DNA of 64,000 nt from an uncultured Lentisphaeria bacterium (lineage in GTDB: Bacteria > Verrucomicrobiota > Lentisphaeria > Victivallales > UBA1829), in assembly GCA_949282305.1 (NCBI GenBank), contig CASDPB010000060.1, positions 1-64,000 on the forward strand. The letters are read 5' to 3'. The position numbers and the translations under genes are program-made. Every line of letters starts with the position of its first letter. The stretch's first letter is position 1. Positions 44,505 through 51,360 of this stretch are shown piece by piece. The notes under the pieces were generated by a model, which did not search any database, had not been told where the DNA came from, and was given only the letters and a program-made list of their open reading frames with translations.

Positions 44505-44720
44505 ATGAGTCAGGAAAATGTGGAACGGTTCTATGCGGAACTGAAACGTAATCCGGAGCTTCACAGCAAGGCTCTGCAGCTTCAGGCGAAATTTGAAAGA
44601 CAGGAAGAGGTCATCGAAGCCTTCCTGATGCTGGCGCGGGAGAACGGTTTCCCATTCACGGAACACGAATTCATTGCCTATGTCTATGAAAACGGGGAAG
44701 AAGTGTCCGAACGTCCATGA
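44505..44720 (+). CDS. Nif11-domain-like small protein
   Basis: A 71-residue protein matching the Nif11 leader-domain pattern: SQENVERFYAELKRNPEL at the start, a central helical region, and ARENGFPFTEHEF near the end. Nif11 domains occur in nitrogen-fixation clusters and as leaders of ribosomal natural products. Here nothing follows the domain: there is no Gly-Gly site or core peptide. I chose the ATG at 44505 with AAGGG 8 bases upstream; a GTG at 44496 is also in frame. Its stop overlaps the J-domain gene start (ATGA), so the two are translationally coupled. Confidence 0.72.
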   Translation: MSQENVERFYAELKRNPELHSKALQLQAKFERQEEVIEAFLMLARENGFPFTEHEFIAYVYENGEEVSERP

Positions 44721-45490
44721 ACTATTACGAGCTGCTCGGAATTGCCGCGGACTGTGATTTCGCGACCATCAAAAAAGCCTATTACAGGAAAGCGAAGGAG
44801 TGCCATCCGGATCTCTTCGGGAACGCTCCGGAAAAGGCGGAGGAGTTCAAGCGCCTTGTCATGATCTTCGATACGCTTTCCGATCCGGTCAAGCGGCGCA
44901 GTTACGATGAGACGATTTCAGACGGCAGCCGGCTCTCCCCTGTGGCGCCGCCCGGCGGGAATTCCATTATGGACTCGGATGCGGACGATACTCTTGAAGA
45001 GCTTATCGTCGGAAACGAACCGCCCGGGGACACGCGCCTTACGACTCTGTTCCTGGATTTGGAAAAGACGTTTGTCTTCATGACCTGCCGCGAGGCGAAA
45101 AATCTTTACATGTCAAGAAATTACAAACTGTCCGCGGAATTTTTCACCCGGCTTGTCGGCATGGCGCCGTCGAACATTCTCTACCGTGTCTGGCTGGCGC
45201 GCTCGCTCGTGCAGCTCCGTAAATACGGAAGCGCGAAGATTCATTACAATGCGGCGCTGCTTCTGGGCAGCCGCCGTATTCCCGCGCAGAAACTGCAGGT
45301 CGTCCGCCGGGAACTGGACGAACTGTCGCGCCGCCGTGCTCCGCTTCTGCATAAAATCAGGCGTTTCTTCAATCCGCCGCAGGAAACGATGATCGTGATG
45401 CCCGACGACCGGATGATTGAAGAAGCCTCCCGCATCATGGAACGGATGCTGGACGAGGACCGCAGGCAGAACCGCAGACGGCTGAAATGA
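44717..45490 (+). CDS. J-domain protein with helical C-terminus
   Basis: A 257-residue DnaJ-like co-chaperone. The J domain fills residues 1-66, with H30-P31-D32 intact and the usual YYELLGIA start and LSDPVKRRSYDE end, so it should stimulate a DnaK partner. It lacks the G/F, zinc-finger and CTD regions of true DnaJ. Residues about 110-210 form helices resembling TPR repeats (NYKLSAEFFTRLVGMAPSNI), followed by a basic, charged tail. Coupled to the Nif11-like gene by ATGA. A specialised chaperone for that partner is possible. Confidence 0.9.
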   Translation: MNYYELLGIAADCDFATIKKAYYRKAKECHPDLFGNAPEKAEEFKRLVMIFDTLSDPVKRRSYDETISDGSRLSPVAPPGGNSIMDSDADDTLEELIVGNEPPGDTRLTTLFLDLEKTFVFMTCREAKNLYMSRNYKLSAEFFTRLVGMAPSNILYRVWLARSLVQLRKYGSAKIHYNAALLLGSRRIPAQKLQVVRRELDELSRRRAPLLHKIRRFFNPPQETMIVMPDDRMIEEASRIMERMLDEDRRQNRRRLK

Positions 45491-45596
45491 TTTCAGACTG
45501 TTCCGTCTGCATTTCCCCGCATATTTCTGCCGCTGCTTTAAGTTCTGTTTTGTGATGCGAATTGATCTGACGGCACTCCGGGAGGCAAGAGGACTG

Positions 45597-47615
45597 TCAT
45601 ACGTGCCGGCGGAACGGAATGGCGGGAAAACCTGAATCACTGTACAAATTTCCTGTCGGAAAATTGCTCCAGGCATAGTAGACGCCTTTCGGTTCCGGAA
45701 CCTCCGGGTGAAAAACCTCCAGCTCATGATCGCTGATGATGCGGACTTCCGCCGGATAAAGTTTTCCGTCTGCTCCGCAGACCGCAAAACCGTCCGGTTT
45801 TCCATGGAACACAAGTTTCCCGCCCCATGTTTCAAAACGGATTCGGAGGGTGTTTCCTTCGACTGTCACAAGAGAAAGGCTGGGACTGCGCGGGACATTC
45901 CGTCCCGAGATCAATGCCGCCGCACATTCCGCCGCTCTCCGGGCGACAGGCAGTTTATCCTTTGGATGCAGGTCGTTTTCATCGCCCGTGTCGTAACAGG
46001 CGATCACTTCCGCGTTTCTGGAACGGCCTGCGAGGTACTGCGCTTCGCGCAGAAGCGCCCACTGGCTGTGTATGGATACCAGGCGGCGGTGCTGATAACC
46101 CGGCAGCTGAATGATCAGAAAATCCAGATGGCGCTGTCCCCAGCGGCCGCGCCAGTCGTCGATCAGATTTTCCAGCAGTTCCTGATACGCTGCCGCGCCT
46201 GAGATTGCGTTGCATTCTCCCTGATACCAGAGAACCCCGCGCAGGGCATAGGGGATCAGTGGATGGATCATGTTGTCAAACAGAGTGCACATGGTATGCG
46301 GTTCTCCCGGACCGCTGCGGGGGATGAAGTCCGAACCGATGCTGCCGCAGTCATGTTCCTGCCGCAGTTTCCAGCGTCCGGCAAGCGGGATCTGCCGGTG
46401 CGGAGTTTCCAGGAACATCTGCTCCGCAGGCCCGATGAGTCCGCCGTCCATGACAATTGAAATCTGCGATGCCGCCCGTACGGCAATCACATTGCGTCCC
46501 GCCCGTACCAGTTCGCCGGGAATCCGGTAAACTCTCGGCAGGAATGTCGCGGACAGGTCGATGCCGTTGCCGGTGCTTCCTACTTCAACGCCGTTGAAGT
46601 AGGTGATGTCGCCTTTATCGACGGCACCCAGCGAGAGAGTCAGCGCCTGTCCCCGGCATTCCTGCGGCAGCTCCACTTCCCGCCGGAACCAGAACACACC
46701 GGCATGACGATGCCCCGCAAGAGTCCAGCTGTCGGGAAGTTCCATGGACTCCCACTCTGTATCGTCATGATCCGGATCGGCAAATCCCGCCTGGGCGCCT
46801 TCATTCGGCAGGGGCGCCGGGAAAAGTTTCGCAATTCCCCGCATGATCTGTTCATCCGGCGCAGGCATCAGCTGTCCTTCCGGAAGTGTTTCGTAGTTTG
46901 CGGGGGCATACTTTGCGCAGTCGAATGCTTCAACACGGCTGCTCCATACGGAATTTTTCATAAGCCCTTCGCGACTGATCCAGCATTCCGCGCCCGTGCC
47001 CCCCAGGGAGGCCTCAATGATTCCGATCTTGCAGCCTGTCCGTTCCGCCAGACTGTGTGCGAAGAGAAATGCCACGCCCGAGAAACTGCCTGCCGATTCC
47101 GCGGACGCCGTCTGCCAGACTCCATGCGTGTCTGCCGCCCGTACCGGATAGGCTGTCCGGGGAACCTTGAAATAATGGACTGAAGACAGGTTCCGCTTTT
47201 CCGGGCCGGACAGCATTTCCGTGTATTCCCGCAGGGCATTCAGCGGCAGCTCCATGTTGGATTGTCCGGACGCCAGATAGACTTCTCCGATCCAGATGTC
47301 ATGCAGAATTTTTTCAGAGCCGTTGGGCAGCTGCCGGATTTTGAGCTCAAACGGTCCTCCCGCTTCAAGCGGAGGAAGTCTCAGAAAGAAGCTGCCGTCG
47401 GCATTGCCGACCGTGACAGCGGAAACTCCGCCGAGCGAACAGAGAATCCGCCGGTTCGGAGCCGCCTTGCCCCATACGGGAACGGCGGTGTTTCTCTGAA
47501 AGACTGCATGATCCTGAAACAGCGAATTGAGCTGCAACGGCATCTCCTGCGGTTCCGCGGAGTCATTGCGGTATAGTCCGGTTTTCCTGCCGTCCGGCGG
47601 CTGAGTGTGCAGCAT
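45597..47615 (-). CDS. Sialate O-acetylesterase-like enzyme
   Basis: A 672-residue SGNH esterase of the sialate O-acetylesterase (SASA) type. The catalytic Ser lies in LASGQSNMELPL. The C-terminal DENDLHPKDK carries the Asp and His. A jelly-roll sugar-binding domain of GH2 N-terminal type is inserted in the middle (about residues 230-370; YFNGVEVGSTGNG). It removes acetyl groups from sialic acid or other sugars. I chose the ATG at 47615, with AAGGAAG 7 bases upstream. Unlike many relatives it has no signal peptide, so it probably acts in the cytoplasm on imported sugars. It stands alone. Confidence 0.88.
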   Translation of the reverse strand: MLHTQPPDGRKTGLYRNDSAEPQEMPLQLNSLFQDHAVFQRNTAVPVWGKAAPNRRILCSLGGVSAVTVGNADGSFFLRLPPLEAGGPFELKIRQLPNGSEKILHDIWIGEVYLASGQSNMELPLNALREYTEMLSGPEKRNLSSVHYFKVPRTAYPVRAADTHGVWQTASAESAGSFSGVAFLFAHSLAERTGCKIGIIEASLGGTGAECWISREGLMKNSVWSSRVEAFDCAKYAPANYETLPEGQLMPAPDEQIMRGIAKLFPAPLPNEGAQAGFADPDHDDTEWESMELPDSWTLAGHRHAGVFWFRREVELPQECRGQALTLSLGAVDKGDITYFNGVEVGSTGNGIDLSATFLPRVYRIPGELVRAGRNVIAVRAASQISIVMDGGLIGPAEQMFLETPHRQIPLAGRWKLRQEHDCGSIGSDFIPRSGPGEPHTMCTLFDNMIHPLIPYALRGVLWYQGECNAISGAAAYQELLENLIDDWRGRWGQRHLDFLIIQLPGYQHRRLVSIHSQWALLREAQYLAGRSRNAEVIACYDTGDENDLHPKDKLPVARRAAECAAALISGRNVPRSPSLSLVTVEGNTLRIRFETWGGKLVFHGKPDGFAVCGADGKLYPAEVRIISDHELEVFHPEVPEPKGVYYAWSNFPTGNLYSDSGFPAIPFRRHV

Positions 47616-47696
47616 TTTCAATCTTCCTTGTTTTGGCAGAAACCTGCTGAGATGAAAAATCAAACTGTCTTATGCTGATATGCGGGCATGAAAAGG

Positions 47697-47731
47697 AAAA
47701 ACCAGCCGCCGCGGAAGCGATGGCTGGTTTT
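47697..47731 (-). terminator. Intrinsic terminator of the lipoprotein pair
   Basis: AAAAACCAGCC (47697-47707) pairs with GGCTGGTTTT (47722-47731) around a 14-base loop, 14 bases after the stop of the first lipoprotein gene. On the minus strand the stem ends in TTTTT. It may also stop plus-strand transcription. Confidence 0.85.
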
Positions 47732-47744
47732 GAAAGAAACGGAC

Positions 47745-48125
47745 TTACTTGACCGCGTTTCCGGAGATATTGATGGAACGGGTATAGAAGATCAGTCCGG
47801 TCTCGCTGTACTGAGAGGCGAGATTCAGTGTCTTTGATGCTCCGAGAGCTTTGCTCTTGGCAGTGAGAACGGGCATCAGAGAAGGCACGTTGACGGTGTC
47901 CTGCAGCACGTCAATGCTGCCGGGATTTTTCGTGGAACCCGTCAGCAGCGGAATGGAGAAGAGGTAGATGCCCCAGTTCTGGGCATCAATATGGGCAATG
48001 GTCTTTCCGCTGTTTGCGATGGCCTGTCCATTGAGATTCGGATCCTTTACGACTTCGACGCTGGCGCAGGCGCTCATGAAGAGGCCGACGGCGGCAATGG
48101 AGAGAAGAAGCATGATTTTTTTCAT
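47745..48125 (-). CDS. Small lipoprotein, paralogue 1
   Basis: A 126-residue lipoprotein with lipobox MSAC (Cys20). I do not recognise the family. It is clearly paralogous to the next gene: both share VxxxNLNGQxI-type LNGQ, SGxT/SxAH, SIPLLTGS with NPGSI, a V-L/K-T-x-KSK segment, and the ending SGNAVK/SGNSVK. The mature part of about 105 residues is probably beta-rich. A terminator follows. Its position, second in a two-gene operon with a 39-base gap, suggests the two act together, perhaps as envelope lipoproteins. Confidence 0.82.
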   Translation of the reverse strand: MKKIMLLLSIAAVGLFMSACASVEVVKDPNLNGQAIANSGKTIAHIDAQNWGIYLFSIPLLTGSTKNPGSIDVLQDTVNVPSLMPVLTAKSKALGASKTLNLASQYSETGLIFYTRSINISGNAVK

Positions 48126-48164
48126 GATAGATTTCCTAAGTTAGAGTTTTCCGCATCAGGCGGG

Positions 48165-48566
48165 TTATTTGACGGAGTTTCCGGAAACCATGGCTGTCTT
48201 CCAGTAGAAGAGATACGGAATCGGAATCGGAATATTGGTGCTGCCGGTCATGGAAACGAGGTCAATCGTTTTGCTGCCCTTCAGGTCTTTGCTTTTCTTT
48301 GTGACCATTTTCGTAACGGCTGTGACGTTGACGGAATCCTCACCGAATGTAATGGAACCGGGATTGTCCGCCGAACCGACGATCAGGGGGATGGAGAGCA
48401 GATAGAGTCCGCTGGAATAGCCACTGACGTGAGCCACTGATGTGCCGGAGGCTGTGATGTCCTGCCCGTTCAGTTCTTTGCTGCCAGCATACTGGACTGT
48501 GGAACAACCGGCGAACAGTACCGCCGCTCCGGTCATCGCAAGCAGGAGCGAGAGTTTTTTCTTCAT
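48165..48566 (-). CDS. Small lipoprotein, paralogue 2
   Basis: A 133-residue lipoprotein with lipobox LFAGC (Cys21), paralogous to the gene at 47745. Shared elements are ELNGQDI, LLSIPLIVGSADNPGSI, MVTKKSKDLKG and the C-terminal MVSGNSVK. I chose the ATG at 48566 (MKKKLSLLL), with AAGGA 9 bases upstream; two earlier ATGs are too close to the ribosome site. First gene of the pair. A weak -10 (TATAGT) lies about 85 bases upstream. Function unknown. Confidence 0.82.
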   Translation of the reverse strand: MKKKLSLLLAMTGAAVLFAGCSTVQYAGSKELNGQDITASGTSVAHVSGYSSGLYLLSIPLIVGSADNPGSITFGEDSVNVTAVTKMVTKKSKDLKGSKTIDLVSMTGSTNIPIPIPYLFYWKTAMVSGNSVK

Positions 48567-49090
48567 TTTCATCATTCCTTTCTTTGATGTTGTGATTGAT
48601 TTATGCCCGACTTTGCAGAACAGGCATCCCTGTCCCCTAACTATAGCCGTTTTTTTGAAAAATGATACCCTTGTTTCTATTTTTTTACCGGTTTTTACAG
48701 CATTCCGCGGGGGAAGGGAAAGTGATCTTCCGGGGATTTCCTGGGAATGACCGGTTGCGGAATTGTCTGCCTCAGCCGGAGATTCTCCTGTTTCCGTTTG
48801 CAAAAATCGTTTTCCCGGCAGATTCATGAAAAACCGCGTCTGCGGTATTCTGCATTTCCGGACAGGTTGCGGTTGAAGTGCGGGAGAGACAGCTTTTCCT
48901 CAACGGCGTGCCGGTCAAATCCGGAAAGTGACTTCGGACCTTGTTCCGCGAGGTGTCGGCGGCGATTCCTGATCTCAGGATGTCCATGACTCCTTGCGGG
49001 ACATTGCGAGGGAAGTTTCCGGCTGAAATAAAAGACTGCGGAAAACTTCCGGGATTCCGCCCGGAAGAATTTTCCTGCGTCCTGATGAAA
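48567..49090. other. 524-base gap with possible gene remnant
   Basis: No intact gene is supported between the lipoproteins and the GHL6 gene. The left part holds the lipoprotein 5' region. A possible decayed GH2 fragment lies on the plus strand at about 48851-48931 and is listed separately. The rest shows only short, unconvincing frames on either strand. Confidence 0.6.
48851..48931 (+). pseudogene. Possible GH2 beta-glycosidase remnant
   Basis: One plus-strand frame reads VEVRERQLFLNGVPVK at 48872-48919, a close match to the GH2 motif that ends the second domain and starts the barrel. In GH2 it continues LRGVNRH; here a TGA follows three codons later at 48929-48931. No start, no upstream domain and no catalytic Glu region are visible. 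It looks like a short scar of a deleted gene. A 16-residue match could still be chance. Confidence 0.35.
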
Positions 49091-51121
49091 TCAGTAATGG
49101 AAAACCACCATCTGATGACAGACCAGACGGTCAAGTCTGACTTCATATCTGCCGTCCGTCTGCTGCAGGGGCAGTTCGATGCCCTGCGGTTCCAGTGTGA
49201 TCCTGCGGATTGTCTCGGGAACCTTTACTGAAGCCGTGACATGGTCAATCGGATTCAATTCCTCAATCACCTCAATCGTCGTTGCATTGCGGACGTTTCC
49301 GCCGGACATTTCCATCTTGCTGCCGCGGTTGATCGTATTCACGTAAAGCAGATGCAGAATGTAACGTCTCTCCTCCTCCTGCTTCATCAGGGTGGCGCGT
49401 CCCTGAGACGGCAGATTTGTATGAACCGGCAGTTCTTTCCCTGCAAAGGCGAAGACCGCTTTTGCGACAAAGTGTTTCAGCGCGACATTGCCGTATCCCG
49501 CATAGAGCCCGAACACCGGATGCGCAAAATAGAGAATATTGTCCGTCATGACGCCTGCGTCGCAGCCGGAGGGGGCGGGCTTGTAAGGGGTATGCTGATG
49601 CGATGAAAAATGAGCATAGGTTCTGTTGAAGTAAGGATCGTAAATTTCACCGAGCGATGTTCCGGATCTGACTTTGATCCGGTGCGACGGCTGATACATC
49701 ACGAACGGCGTTTTCACGAAGTCCGGGGCAAATTCAGGCGCCGCCTTGATGTAATCGGGAAACAGCGGATTGATTCCCATATATTCACAGGGCAGATCGA
49801 ATGCGGGGACATCTTCGTCTTTCCGCAGAATGGAGGCGCCGGAAAGAATCAGTTTTCCGCCACGGGCAAGAAATGCGTCGAGACGTGCCTTGAGCTCCGG
49901 CGAAATGCGGAGATCGTCGGCAAGAACCAGTATCCGGTAAGGATCGAAGCTCATTTCCTGATCCAGGGCGTCAAAGTGGATATGGCTTTCCAGAAGGAGC
50001 CGGGAGGCGCCGACTTCTCCATGGGGAGCCCAGGCGCCTTCGGGGGTCGAGCCGGGATTGAACGCCGTATTGGAGAGAATCGCGACATCGGCAGCGCTTT
50101 TGGCGTGTCTGCACCACGGTTCTTTCTGTTCCACTTCCGAGTATGCCGCCCCGATCAGTTCATAGGTGCTTTCATCAAGACTGCCGGAGGGATGAAGCTG
50201 GTCGCCGATGCTGCATTTGGAACCCTGTGCCAGCATTGCGGCGCATTCGTAACGGAGCGCGTTCGGATGCTTGAACCCGCCGAATTCTCCCCATGTGGTA
50301 TGAAACTTTCCGGTCATGCCGAGGAAATCGAGATCCAGTTTCCGGCAGTAGGCGGCGGACATCGGATAATGATCGTAGCCCCAGCCGCCAGTCGGCAGGG
50401 ATTCCAGCTCCAGGTGGCTGAAGTAAGGCAGAATGGCACGGTTTCCGGCGGTCACATTGCCGCTGTTATGGAAAACCGGCATGTCCGGGTTGAGGGAACG
50501 GGCGGCGGCAGTCGTGCGCCGGTAGTATTTCAGCAGAGTCCGCCTGGCAAAACGTTCGCGGTCTTCCGGATTGAGGGGATCGTATCCCTCTTTTGCCATG
50601 TCCTCCATGCACCATTTGCAGCAGCAGGGGGATTGAGTGACAATGTCAATGAAAACGCCGTCCGCGTCCGGGAAAAGCCGCACCGCTTCCTCAATCATGC
50701 GGCAGAGATAATCCAGATAGGGGGTGTTGAAGCAGAGTTTTCGGAATCCCGGTTCAAGAGGGCTGCTGACCCAGCCCGCCGGCTTGCCTTCGGCTGTAAT
50801 CTCCCGCCATTCCGGGTGCTCCTCCGCGGCAAGGTTGTTTACACCGCCCGTCAGGTAGATCGGGACATTGACATTGATTTCATGGCAGGCGTCCATTTGC
50901 GCACGGAGCAGATTGAAATTAAGTCCCGGGTGCATTTTTCCCACCTGCGTCGGATGGTAACTCCAGCCGTGATGACATGAAGAAAAACAGGTGATCGAAT
51001 CGACATGCGCTTTTTTCAATGCGTCCTGCCATTGTTTTTTGTCGAATTTCGCGCCGATTGCCGGTATGTGGGGCGATGTATGAAAATCCAGGTGAACCTG
51101 GCGGAATCGAAGTTCTTTCAT
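49091..51121 (-). CDS. GHL6-type putative glycoside hydrolase
   Basis: A 676-residue cytoplasmic protein. The first 350 residues look like a hypothetical glycosyl hydrolase 6 barrel: RQVHLDFHTSPHIPAIG, SSCHHGWSYHP and the downstream DGVFIDIVTQSPCCCKWC. The middle (about 360-450) resembles the GH42-type trimerisation/flavodoxin-like domain (ILVLADDLRISPELKARL). I chose the ATG at 51121, with AGGAG 7 bases upstream. No signal peptide. Substrate unknown; the family is linked to plant or host glycan use. It stands alone, with repeated AGGTG motifs over its promoter. Confidence 0.82.
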   Translation of the reverse strand: MKELRFRQVHLDFHTSPHIPAIGAKFDKKQWQDALKKAHVDSITCFSSCHHGWSYHPTQVGKMHPGLNFNLLRAQMDACHEINVNVPIYLTGGVNNLAAEEHPEWREITAEGKPAGWVSSPLEPGFRKLCFNTPYLDYLCRMIEEAVRLFPDADGVFIDIVTQSPCCCKWCMEDMAKEGYDPLNPEDRERFARRTLLKYYRRTTAAARSLNPDMPVFHNSGNVTAGNRAILPYFSHLELESLPTGGWGYDHYPMSAAYCRKLDLDFLGMTGKFHTTWGEFGGFKHPNALRYECAAMLAQGSKCSIGDQLHPSGSLDESTYELIGAAYSEVEQKEPWCRHAKSAADVAILSNTAFNPGSTPEGAWAPHGEVGASRLLLESHIHFDALDQEMSFDPYRILVLADDLRISPELKARLDAFLARGGKLILSGASILRKDEDVPAFDLPCEYMGINPLFPDYIKAAPEFAPDFVKTPFVMYQPSHRIKVRSGTSLGEIYDPYFNRTYAHFSSHQHTPYKPAPSGCDAGVMTDNILYFAHPVFGLYAGYGNVALKHFVAKAVFAFAGKELPVHTNLPSQGRATLMKQEEERRYILHLLYVNTINRGSKMEMSGGNVRNATTIEVIEELNPIDHVTASVKVPETIRRITLEPQGIELPLQQTDGRYEVRLDRLVCHQMVVFHY

Positions 51122-51141
51122 GAAAAGGCTCCTGTTCAATA

Positions 51142-51225
51142 AGGTGATTTGCTTTTTTTTAACTTTAAAATAGGTGCTTTCAATAGAAAATCAATCGTTG
51201 TTTTATGAATAAAATCACCTATTTT
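51142..51225 (-). promoter_or_regulatory. GHL6 promoter with repeated AGGTG motifs
   Basis: On the minus strand TTGATT (51189-51194) and TATTTT (51167-51172) are 16 bases apart. Around it are AGGTGATTT (51142-51150), AGGTGCTTT (51172-51180) and the inverted copy AAATCACCT (51212-51220). AAAATAGGTG (51167-51176) and CACCTATTTT (51216-51225) form a perfect 10-base inverted repeat. This looks like a multi-site operator for a regulator encoded elsewhere. Confidence 0.6.
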
Positions 51226-51360
51226 ATGCGTTGGAAAAGCAGAACGGCATGATCGGGGAAGGCGGCGCGGGAAGGGTGAAAACATCGGGGGGAGGGAGAG
51301 CACGGGGAGCGGAAAAACAGGATGAGGTTCCTGTTTCCGCTCCTGCCGGATGACGGGATT

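Noticed and set aside
44505-44720. Nif11-type precursor of a ribosomal natural product
   Set aside because: There is no Gly-Gly cleavage site, no core peptide and no modification enzyme nearby.
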